Assembly: GCA_949987705.1 (NCBI GenBank) | Contig: OX465284.1 | Span: forward strand, 117,533,052-117,597,051 | From: Thereva unica | Taxonomy: Eukaryota; Arthropoda; Insecta; Diptera; Therevidae | Length of the DNA: 64,000 bases | Direction: 5' to 3' | Part shown: piece by piece, positions 1 to 8,966 of the stretch | How the letters are laid out: every line of letters starts with the position of its first letter | How positions within the stretch are numbered: the first letter of the stretch is position 1 | The notes under the pieces: generated by a model | Database searches by the model: none | Told to the model about the DNA's origin: nothing | Seen by the model: the letters and a program-made list of their open reading frames with translations, nothing else | Made by a program: the position numbers and the translations under genes

Positions 1-364
1 TCTACAGACACACAGGTGAAAACGACTGCTTAGCATAGCAGGCTATTAATTCAAGCGCAAAAATGTTCATGGCCTCAACGAAAGCTTCAAGGCGGCTCCA
101 GCCTCACGCCGCGCCGTGAACACTCGCAAACAAGCGCGAACGCGAGTGTGGATGGTTTTCACGCTTAGCTCGTGCCTTGTTTTCTGTTTATGAGTGGATA
201 CAGCGTGAATTCTTCTCGTCAATTCACGGCTCGAGAGTGAATAGAAGCTCAGATCTGACGATAAATTCGATTTTTGTCAGTTTTTTTTGAGCCACAGGCA
301 TTCTTGGACTTCAGGCCATATACATAGTTGGCGGCCGGTGAGTGTATGGTAATACTTGGCCTCA
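1..364. other. Upstream flank, no gene seen
   Basis: Unique-looking sequence before the LTR element. Around 100-135 it is GC-rich, and short inverted matches occur near 205-240. I found no coding frame or RNA gene. Confidence 0.5.
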
Positions 365-368
365 GGGC

Positions 369-1018
369 TGTAACGGTCGGTTGTAAAATTTATTGTGAAT
401 GGGAAATTAACGTTCGAAAACACTTTGTAGAAATGGAAATTTTTCAAAAATCACTGTGCGGAATCAGGAAATTTTAAGAAAAGATAGGCGAGAAATTAAA
501 ACAAAAAATAGGGGGGAAAATTTTTGATTAGAGTCGGAAAAGGTAGAGAGTTTTTTTGGAATTTTGAGGTGAAAGGTTTTAGTACGGAAAAAGTTGAATT
601 TTCTTGAAAAAGTTAAAAATTATTAAATAGAAAAAATTAAGATTTATTAAGTACGGAAAACCTTTAGTATCCATTTTATTGTCAAAATAACTAGGGATTG
701 CGTTGCGAGTTAACAACACCCAGGACTAGTTTGGCGATGCGGCTCAGGCGAGGACCGGAGAATGATGGACGGAAGTCAAAGTTGCACAGACACAGGTAAG
801 TAGTGAACCAACCGCGGTAAGCCCCGGCCACACACCCCACGACCCCTCCGGCGAGCTAGACAACTCCGTGTGGCCGGCGTAGGAGTTCCGGATTTTCTTT
901 TTATTTCTTATGTATGGTGTTGGCTCCTTGGCCATGCTCTTCCGGGCTTGTGGCTAAGGGGGTAACACCTCGCATAAGTGGCGCCCACTATTTAGATCGC
1001 GCCATTTATGCTGTTACA
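369..1018 (+). repeat. 5' long terminal repeat
   Basis: 650 bp, starting TGTAAC and ending GTTACA. It matches 4911-5559 essentially throughout. The one difference I can see is a single T near the 3' end (gccattta here, gccatta in the other copy). The open frame on the minus strand at 744-935 recurs identically in the 3' LTR and is a repeat shadow, not a gene. Confidence 0.95.
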
Positions 1019-1022
1019 TAAA

Positions 1023-1034
1023 TGGCGCCCAACG
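1023..1034 (+). promoter_or_regulatory. Primer binding site, tRNA-Lys type
   Basis: TGGCGCCCAACG begins 4 nt after the 5' LTR. It is the reverse complement of the last 12 nt of insect tRNA-Lys including CCA (from memory of the conserved tRNA sequence). Complementarity ends after 12 nt. This would prime minus-strand synthesis. Confidence 0.85.
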
Positions 1035-1436
1035 CAGCTTTTAAAGCCCGTTGACTGTCCTACACGGACCTTGAAGTTTAAATTTTTTTTGGTTTAGTAC
1101 CACTTGTGCCTTCACGGACAACTTTTGATTTTTTTTTGTTTATGGTTCACCACACTTACCCAGCGCTCGCTGTGGGCTAAGGTAGTACCGCGAGGCCTTA
1201 GTCCTTGTCTGTTTTGCTGAATTTTTTTTTTTCAGCGTTTGTCCAAATTCTAGGTGAATTTTTATTTGTCTTCGCTTTTAGGCCTACCCGTTCTATTCTG
1301 CGGTAACTTCTTCGTTTTGGAGTAGCTTCGAGCCATGCTGACCTGCACGGCTTGCTAACAAGCGGGTGTTCGCTTGGCTATGCGTGTAGGTGTAGTAGTG
1401 GTTCATCTTTGTCCTGGTTCTAGGGTCGGCGACTCT

Positions 1437-1558
1437 GGTATCAGGCGTGATACCGCCTGCCACTGCGTCGGTCTTTGAACAGGATCTTCTTTAATTTTCC
1501 TGGTGGATGTTGAAGTTGGTGCAAGGGCTTAACCGTCTTTGGTAACAGGCGTGTTACC
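1437..1558 (+). other. Pair of covarying RNA hairpins in the element leader
   Basis: Two 18-nt perfect hairpins, GGTATCA-GGCG-TGATACC at 1437-1454 and GGTAACA-GGCG-TGTTACC at 1541-1558, share the loop GGCG and the following context gcctgccactgcg. One stem base pair differs between the copies and both arms changed together, so pairing is kept. They lie in the untranslated leader between the primer site and the first open frame, where packaging or dimerisation signals usually sit. The role is inferred. Confidence 0.65.
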
Positions 1559-2151
1559 GCCTGCCACTGCGCCCCTTGTTCCTTCGGATGGTCCATCCAG
1601 CTTTTTTAAATTCTATTCTTTTGTTTATGTCCTGAGTTTTTTTTTCGTCTGTTCCTCCCAACTGATTGATTTTCCGAAAGGTAGCTCAGTTGTGGTTGAA
1701 CAGCGGATCCCCCAAATTTTTTTTATTTTTTGAAGAAGTTTCCTTTATTTTCCGTGACTGTGCGATTTTGAGTTTTGTTTCCGTCCTTCTTTCGGTGCGG
1801 ACCTGAAGCTGGGTCGGAGACCTGGATGACACTTGGTGATGACTATGCTTCATGGTTTTCACCAACTGCCATCGAGGACATCGACCATGCGGGAGCCCTG
1901 AGGGGATTGGCGTCTGCCTCAACCATTCCTAAATCAGTATTGAATCAAAGCGTTTACACACTTATCTACACTAAAATATACATACACTAATACACTTTTA
2001 TTGTTTTTCGCTACACTCTAATCGTTGTTGATTTTGTTTCTTTGTGCAATCTTACACTTTTATCAGCACTTATTTTAATCTATTTTCACAAAAAATTTTT
2101 TTTCCTCTTCGATTCTTCGGGGCGTGGTGGTTGCTACTGTCCTCGGTAGTC

Positions 2152-2703
2152 ATGGTTGATACTTGCGGACGCACGTATTATGGCCTGCCCCTTGCGCACA
2201 AGAAGCTGCGTAGGCCACATTGTCGTTCGACTCTGTCTCCGTTTGCGATGGAATTCGTTCCTAAGGCTAAACGGGTTGTCATGTCACACCCACTGGACGA
2301 GGTCACAGCATTGAGTTATCTTTTCGAGGTGATGAATAGGTTAACAGATATTCCGGGATCGTTCGATACCATTGCGTCGAGAATCTTAACTATATTTTTC
2401 GATTTTAAGAATAATCCCTGGGTGTTAAGTCAGGCAATGGAGGGTATCTTCTATCGTTGCGTGGCGGAACCGGCGTTGTGCGTTACGGGAGCAAAATTAT
2501 ATGGGCTGCTGGATTCAATGAATCCCGAAAAGGGTAGTGCCTTTAGAAGTCTATTTAGATTACTGTTGGCCGAGCTGCAGAGGCTACTTAGGCAGGACGG
2601 ACTGAATGGTCGTAGGTTACGAGGGGTCGAGTTGTTCTTGTCGGCCGTAAGTACCCATACCCTTCGACGATCAGTTAAGGCGCCCGGAAAAAAAGTCAAC
2701 TAA
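2152..2703 (+). CDS. MIF4G-like domain protein inside the LTR element
   Basis: An uninterrupted frame of 183 codons from the ATG at 2152; a second in-frame ATG at 2248 would give 151 residues. The body, residues about 50-160, reads like the helical-repeat MIF4G domain of PAIP1, CTIF or MIF4GD translation factors. It has an L-x3-F-x-V-x2-L-T-x-I-PGSF-x-T start, an E-G-I-F-x3-V-AEP-x7-GAKLYGLL middle (family form: EPxFSYTGARLCxYL) and an F-R-x-LF-R-LLL-x-E stretch. In the family this domain binds poly(A)-binding protein or eIF4-type partners. It replaces gag/pol in position but shows no gag features. It is intact while the ALG12 copy downstream is broken, so it could still be expressed from the LTR. 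Its base composition is more GC-rich than the flanks. Family assignment is by eye and a remote gag-like helical protein cannot be excluded. Confidence 0.55.
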   Translation: MVDTCGRTYYGLPLAHKKLRRPHCRSTLSPFAMEFVPKAKRVVMSHPLDEVTALSYLFEVMNRLTDIPGSFDTIASRILTIFFDFKNNPWVLSQAMEGIFYRCVAEPALCVTGAKLYGLLDSMNPEKGSAFRSLFRLLLAELQRLLRQDGLNGRRLRGVELFLSAVSTHTLRRSVKAPGKKVN

Positions 2704-3283
2704 TGCATTTTTCATTATCGTTTTGTTGGCGCCATCATTTTTTAATACGTTAATTTAGAGAAAAATTAAATATAACAGATCTACACATATATGTGTTTTT
2801 AAGACGGTTATTCGGTAAAGTTTAATAAGGAAATATAATTTTACAAATTAAAATGCAACGAATTTGTAGTATTAACGATTTTATCATCAGGATTTTAGTG
2901 GTCTAAACATAACCAAATTCTTTTACAATATTTATCAGTCAAAATCAGTGGTGCGGAACTCTGCTTAAATTGTCAGTGGTCGTCGAGAAAATTTTTTTAT
3001 TGGTTTGTAAGGTTATTTTTAAAGCCGGAAAATTTATTTCCATCTCAACTCGGAACTTGCGAAGCAAAAATTGTACACAAATAAAGTGGATAGTATCCAG
3101 CTATGGATGACGTATTTAACACTAAGCCCACTAGAGCTTGCCGCAGCAGCCGCCAACTTTTCTTCATCTTGATGTTTGTTTCCTCTGGATTCCTGATTTT
3201 CTCGTATTTCCCGCAATTTAAATATAATTAACGGATCCGTAATACGAAATTATTGAAAGTGTTTGCGTGACTGATATTCGGTA

Positions 3284-4185
3284 ATGGGGCTCATACTGTT
3301 CTTGGTAGCTCTGGCTCATCTATTCTAGGCACCCTTCACGAATGTGGAGGAGAGCTTTAATATACAAGCAAAGCATGATATACTCTATCTACGGCACAAT
3401 TTCACTCAGTATGATCATCATGAATTTCCTGGTGTAGTGCCACGAACTTTCATTGGGCCTTTTATTGGCATCAATATTATCTTCACCCGCTGTTATCTTC
3501 TTCCAGAATTTGGGAATTCAAAAGTTTGTAGTCAATAGGTAGTTAGACTAGTGCTAGCCGGAATTGTAGCCGCAGCATGGAAAATTTAAGAAAAGTAATA
3601 GAAAAAATTCGGCCTTACTGTATCGATATGGTATGTTAGTAACGATATCACAATTCCACTTTATGGTCTACATGAGTCGTCCTTTACCAAATGTCATGGC
3701 GTTTCCAGTTGTACTTGATGCAGTTAGTTTTTGGCAACAAGAGAAGCATAATCTCTTTGTATTGTTTTCTGGAACTGCAATAATAATATTCAGATCGGAA
3801 TTAGTGATTCTTCTAGAAATATTGGTACCTACCGATCTTTATACCAGAAAAATCTCAGTGGATAATCTATTAAAGGTAGGAGTACCAGCAGGTATCAACA
3901 TTTTAACAACTACGGTAATTGAATGACAAGTTTTATGGTATAATAAGATTTTGAATAAGAACTCAAAATGGGGTGTTTCACCGTTACTATGGTATTTCTA
4001 CTCCGCAATCCCACGAGCAATGGGGGCATCAAAATTTTTTTATCCCTCTAGGTTTTGTTTTTTAACCAAGATGCTGACCAATTGGAGTAGCTGCAATCAC
4101 TTCGTATTCCTATACTCATTTTACCGCATAAAGACATACGTCGTTGATTTTCCTCCAGGTTTCACTTTCATCTAATTGATTGTTG
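3284..4185 (+). pseudogene. Alg12: ALG12 alpha-1,6-mannosyltransferase retrocopy, broken
   Basis: Scattered over all three frames, the segment spells the N-terminal two thirds of ALG12, the ER enzyme that adds the eighth mannose to the dolichol-linked N-glycan precursor. Recognisable blocks in order are: MGLILFLVALAHL then a stop, VEESFN-x-QA-x-[22 protein letters not shown] (all about 3284-3460), QFHFMVYMSRPLPNVMAFP (about 3650-3710), the FRSELVILLEIL block (about 3790-3820), [34 protein letters not shown] (about 3950-4030) and an LPHK-like block near 4120. Stops and frameshifts are frequent, so it cannot make the enzyme. No intron-like breaks occur across 900 bp, which suggests copying from mRNA. 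It lies between the LTRs in the element's own orientation and stops before the C-terminal third. Confidence 0.88.
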
Positions 4186-4199
4186 GTCAGGCGTAGGTT

Positions 4200-4725
4200 T
4201 CCCTCGGCGAATTAGTTGCCTGTCGTCCTACTGGGGAACTCCATGCAATGTGGGATTGCGTGAGTTGGACTCCAGGGTGCGAGGGGAAACTGGTTCGGGC
4301 GAGAATTTCTGAAAGATTAGAGGAGCCGGAAGGGGACAATATGGAATTGCCTTCAGCCGGATCCTTGTCCTTCCAGATATTCTTCCGAGAGAACCTGCAG
4401 ACTGTCCAACGGTCAACAGGTTTGTATACACTCCTCACACTGTCCTTCCTCTTCGGTCAGTCTGGAGAATATCTCTCAGCAGACAGTTTGACTATCGTTT
4501 CACCGGGGGGAGTCAAAGGCAATGTGGTATTGCTGGAGACTGACCCGGTGGAGCGAAAGCAACCCGGGTTTGTACGAAATGTTTGGAGAATTGTTGATAT
4601 CCGTCGGGGGACAATGTGGTATTGTCTTCCGCCTGTTATTCGCAACTCCAAATATTTCTCCGGGAGATTTTTCAGACTGGCCATCGCAACTTACGGTTAC
4701 AAGCATGAACCTAAATTATAGTTAG
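4200..4725 (+). repeat. Diverged tandem duplication near the 3' LTR
   Basis: Two units of about 270 bp follow each other. Matching landmarks are gcaatgtgg-attgc (4244 and 4518), ggggacaat-tgg-attg (4335 and 4609) and the block before cagactg (about 4376-4408 and 4650-4678). Identity is moderate. Overlapping open frames here run on both strands without known motifs and are best treated as chance. Confidence 0.6.
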
Positions 4726-4765
4726 CTTTTCACTCGGTTCTTATATTACCAACTAGTTCACGTAT

Positions 4766-4834
4766 GCCCGGCTAGCTCACTAGAACATGAGACTCCTATT
4801 CTCAGGTCGTGAGTCGAGACCCACATTGGCGCCA
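4766..4834 (+). tRNA. tRNA-Lys-derived pseudogene with 3' CCA, inside the LTR element
   Basis: The segment begins GCCCGGCTAGCTCAC, continues ATGAGACTC, TCTCAG and GTCGTG, and ends TTGGCGCCA. This follows insect tRNA-Lys(CUU) from 5' end to acceptor end, with several small deletions (69 nt, family about 73 plus CCA). The anticodon loop would read CTCCTAT instead of CTCTTAA. The 3' CCA is normally added after transcription, so its presence points to copying from mature tRNA. The same tRNA is predicted to prime this element. It is not expected to be functional; a tRNA-derived SINE head is the alternative reading. Confidence 0.7.
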
Positions 4835-4910
4835 AAGATATTAGACCTACGGCGACCGTTTTTTTCGGCTCCTCACTGCCTCGCGAGTCGGCCTTGTGGA
4901 CCCGAGGGTA

Positions 4911-5559
4911 TGTAACGGTCGGTTGTAAAATTTATTGTGAATGGGAAATTAACGTTCGAAAACACTTTGTAGAAATGGAAATTTTTCAAAAATCACTGTG
5001 CGGAATCAGGAAATTTTAAGAAAAGATAGGCGAGAAATTAAAACAAAAAATAGGGGGGAAAATTTTTGATTAGAGTCGGAAAAGGTAGAGAGTTTTTTTG
5101 GAATTTTGAGGTGAAAGGTTTTAGTACGGAAAAAGTTGAATTTTCTTGAAAAAGTTAAAAATTATTAAATAGAAAAAATTAAGATTTATTAAGTACGGAA
5201 AACCTTTAGTATCCATTTTATTGTCAAAATAACTAGGGATTGCGTTGCGAGTTAACAACACCCAGGACTAGTTTGGCGATGCGGCTCAGGCGAGGACCGG
5301 AGAATGATGGACGGAAGTCAAAGTTGCACAGACACAGGTAAGTAGTGAACCAACCGCGGTAAGCCCCGGCCACACACCCCACGACCCCTCCGGCGAGCTA
5401 GACAACTCCGTGTGGCCGGCGTAGGAGTTCCGGATTTTCTTTTTATTTCTTATGTATGGTGTTGGCTCCTTGGCCATGCTCTTCCGGGCTTGTGGCTAAG
5501 GGGGTAACACCTCGCATAAGTGGCGCCCACTATTTAGATCGCGCCATTATGCTGTTACA
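4911..5559 (+). repeat. 3' long terminal repeat
   Basis: 649 bp, a copy of the 5' LTR with one visible single-base deletion. It is followed directly by the GGGC target duplication (5560-5563). Confidence 0.95.
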
Positions 5560-5563
5560 GGGC

Positions 5564-6558
5564 TAAAACTTTCAGGACACGGCCTGCTAGCGAACTGTGT
5601 GTAAATTGGGCCCTTATGATGTGGATGAACTTTTTACACACCTTTCACTAGATTTCACTACGGTTACGTACACGAATTTTATACGCGAGGGCCTTTCCTG
5701 CAGTTCTATATTCAAGCTCTGTGGTTACGACCGTAATTTCGTATTTTTAATGTAAATACTATGGATTTTATAAAATTTGAAAAATCTCACGTGAGATTAG
5801 GGGGGAGGGAGGGGGTCGGGACAAATCTCACGATATCTCACCATGGGGGGAGGGGGGGTCGAAAAATCCCAAAAATCACCTCACGTAATTTATGGACGAC
5901 CCCTAACGTCATTATTAGCCATACCTGGATCAGATCTTTTTTAGCACGATCTGAATACCACAGCACTTGTAGGACCTGAGCTGCTTGAAGTCTCTTCTTT
6001 CAATCGCCTCTACGATTTGCTAGTTCTCCTCCGCTAGTTATATGTAGTTTTCTTAGAACTGCTGGTAAGTCTATCGATCATATCCAAGATTGAGATCCCT
6101 GAAAATCTTGTTATCAGATAGCCAAGCGGCATTAGGCTAGGCCCATATAACGTCCAAGCGGATCGAAAATTGTCGGAAGAAACTCTCTTCGCTGCTGAGA
6201 GTTTCAGGGTAACTCTTCAGTGGGTACCGAGTCACAGGACCAAGCAAGGAAACGAGAAGGTAAGCGAATTGGCCAGCCTGGAACAACTCTCCCGAGTACA
6301 CCCGTGGAGAATGTACAAAAGCCGATGTGCGTGCTAAAGAAAGGTATTTCCACGTACTTCCTTTCTAGATAGAGAAATCTATCATCATGTGTCAAGGCTA
6401 GAATGAAATGACTAACATTGTTATACCAATCAGAGATTGCTACACCTCTTGGGGTTGCTTCGTATGGACAAGGACATGGTGCCGACAAATGCAGGACACA
6501 TAAAAATACAATTGCAGCCAGTTTGAGAATTCCCTACAACATCAGCTGCTGTAGCTGT
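5564..6558. other. Intergenic, with a G-rich duplicated motif
   Basis: No gene recognised. At 5790-5870 a motif of tctcac followed by long G runs broken by single A occurs twice. An open frame on the minus strand at 6204-6488 has no recognisable domain, and I do not call it a gene. Confidence 0.5.
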
Positions 6559-6560
6559 TA

Positions 6561-6984
6561 CCCCGTTTATGACTAGGTTCAACCCAGGTTCAACTCGGGT
6601 TCAACCCAGTCATAAACGGATGTTGAGTTGAAACTGGGTCCACTCAACCCAACTCAGCTCTCCTATCTGGATCGAGTTGATATTTCACCTCATATTAGCA
6701 GGTTGAGTTGAAATTGGGTTGAAGTGACATTTGTCTTGTTTGTGAAGTCCGCATTCGGCGTTAGTTTTGTGTTCGATGTTTTTTCTGGTACAGGAAAAAT
6801 AAATTATTTCGTTCTGAATTTTTACGTATCCATAAATGAGAATTTTATACAAAAATTTGAGGTTATGTTTTGATATCAATTCAACTCTATTTCAACCCAA
6901 AGTGAATTCAACTCAACATCATATACGGTGGTCGAAATTTCAACTCAATCTCGACTCAACTTTTCGACCCAGTCATAAATGGCA
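6561..6984. mobile_element. MITE, copy 1 (TA-target type)
   Basis: Starts with CCCCGTTTATGACTAGG after a TA dinucleotide and ends with a decayed inverted match (agtcataaatgg). It is about 420 bp and matches 9444-9865 along its length. The sequence is rich in gggttgaa/ttcaaccc words and has no coding capacity. Confidence 0.8.
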
Positions 6985-8966
6985 TCTGTGAAGAATAACA
7001 GGCCGGTGAGATTACCGAACACTGGCTCTGGCAAACATCACAATCCGTGTACTTACTTGGAAAACACTTGAAAAACAAATTTTAAGTCTCAAAATAAAAA
7101 ATTTGATCCTGTGCCTAAATATGACCTAAATCGAAAAACTTTCCTGGCTTACTGTCTTTCCTACGTTGAAGTTGGTCACGAGTGCGGCTACAAACGGCGC
7201 CTCATGCCTCACGTTTGGATGGCACTACCGCTCCTCCCTGCATAACCAACATCCGCATATAAATAGAAATAGTATATATGTAAATAAGGTTTTTTAGATA
7301 TTAAATATTCCGACGATGCAGTCTTTCACCAGAACGAAGATTGTATTCTTATATGTACATTACATAATCCTAAAAATTTTTAGAGTTTGAAAAGAAAATG
7401 TAAAAAACGAAAGATTTCACGTGATCTTCACTCCAAAAAAAAGTGTGCCTGCAGAACCGCTTTTAGTTGCCACTCACTTAGTTAATTTGTTTTTTAATAA
7501 TTAAAAATGACGTTTGTATTCCAAATTGGCCATCTACAAAACATGTTTTAATTGGTCGGCGGTACCCGAAAATGCCTACGAAACTTTTTATTTGCACACA
7601 AAATCTTAGCATAGTTCGAGCTTTAATAAAAACCAGTTTTGCTTCAATTTTGTAAGCTCAACTTCAGGTCATTATCGTCAATGTTGGTCTGATATAGTAT
7701 TAAAATCAAATCGCCTCAAACAATGATGCAATATTACAATCTGAGCGAGCACCTTTGAAGGTTCCACAGAAGAAATAAGGTAGGGAAAATTCTAAATACG
7801 GAAATTTTATCGGGTTTTGTTTTTGTTTTTATGAAAAAGTTTCAGATTTGATTGCAAAATTTTTATGATTAAAGAATTTCTGACGATTCAAGCGAGTTCA
7901 TGATCAACGATGACTGTACTGGCCAGATAGGTTGATGGCTTTTAGATGGGATTTCATTTGAAATTTTGGGTTTACCTTGACTGAATTTCCTAATTTAATA
8001 CAAAAAAACAAATTTATTCGAGACGTGAGATATCGTGGAGGAATAATCAAGGTGAGTTTTGTTTTTAAGTGGATAGGGAAGTAATACATGCGGGATATTG
8101 CTTGAAAGATAATTTTTGGAGATTTAATAAGAAAAAACGAGAAGGGAAGCAAAAAAGATATGTAGGAAGAAGAATGGACAATTCGTTTGCAGTAATATCG
8201 GTCCAGAACACACCAGAAAACTCATTTTTGCACATCCATCGATCTCAACAATTAATGTCAATTCGACAGCCATGAAGTCCAAGTCATCGTCTGTCATTAA
8301 TTCAACAAAAATTATTACAATCTCAAGTAACTGAAAGTTTAAAAAAAACTCTAGATTCTGGAGGTCAAAGGTGTTCCAGCTAGATAACCATAATTAAAAA
8401 TAATAACCCTCTCGATATTGAACGGTCATTTATTTATCAACCCCAGCAGACTTTGGTTTTTGTACCCTAATTAACCACTCTTGTGGATCTACAAGAGTTT
8501 CTTAATCCCCTTATCACTGTTTGCCTTTTGGAGACAGTCGAGTTTATTTATTATTATTACATCACAGTTTTTTTCATAAACAGATTATAACGAAGAATTA
8601 CATTTTCTTGAACCACATGTTCGAGATCATATTGCTTAAACAGCTGCCAATAAAAATGACTCAGAATCTAAACAATTCGCAATCCAGATCTCTTCCTCAC
8701 CCGACACCACAAATCGAGAGGTGATCAGCAGTGCATTTGCGAATCTCTTCAATCCCGCTTACCATAATCCCGGTAGCAATAAAGAACTAAACGAAATTCT
8801 CTATTTAGATCAGTTTCGAAAGATTCGTTATCAATCGAATTTACGAACACTAAAAAACCACCATTTACGAAGATCCATGCCATATACCGAAGATCGTTAC
8901 TTGCCGCCACGATCGAAACGGTTCTGGAGCTTTTCGCATTAGTTCTTTTCGGAGCTTTGAAGCAAC
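6985..8966. other. Upstream region of the SDR gene
   Basis: About 2 kb with no supported coding exon or RNA gene. A TATA-like catataaatag lies near 7255. Short open frames at 7904-8275 and 8521-8942 lack motifs and good start contexts. The sequence next to 8967 is presumably the promoter and 5' UTR of the dehydrogenase gene. Confidence 0.4.

Larger units (their letters stand above)
369..5559 (+). mobile_element. Non-autonomous LTR retrotransposon carrying host-derived sequences
   Basis: Two nearly identical 650-bp direct repeats (369-1018 and 4911-5559) begin TGTAAC and end GTTACA, the usual TG...CA inverted ends. The element is flanked by a 4-bp direct duplication GGGC (365-368 and 5560-5563), which marks a true insertion. 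A primer binding site complementary to tRNA-Lys lies 4 nt after the 5' LTR, and a weak purine stretch (about 4904-4908) precedes the 3' LTR. The 3.9-kb interior shows no gag, protease, reverse transcriptase, RNase H or integrase in any frame. It contains a MIF4G-like open frame (2152-2703), a broken ALG12 copy (3284-4185), a diverged tandem repeat (4200-4725) and a tRNA-Lys-like segment (4766-4834). Near identity of the LTRs implies recent insertion. A 4-bp duplication and a Lys primer fit a gypsy-like parent, which would have to supply the enzymes in trans. The family assignment is inference. Confidence 0.9.

Noticed and set aside
744..935. 63-codon minus-strand frame, repeated exactly at 5286-5477
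   Set aside because: It lies inside both LTRs; its repetition is due to LTR identity and it has no motif.
4187..4725. Several overlapping open frames on both strands
   Set aside because: Frames appear on both strands over a tandem duplication, with no recognisable domain; chance openness is likelier.
6204..6488. 94-codon minus-strand frame
   Set aside because: No domain or signal recognised and no splice or promoter support.
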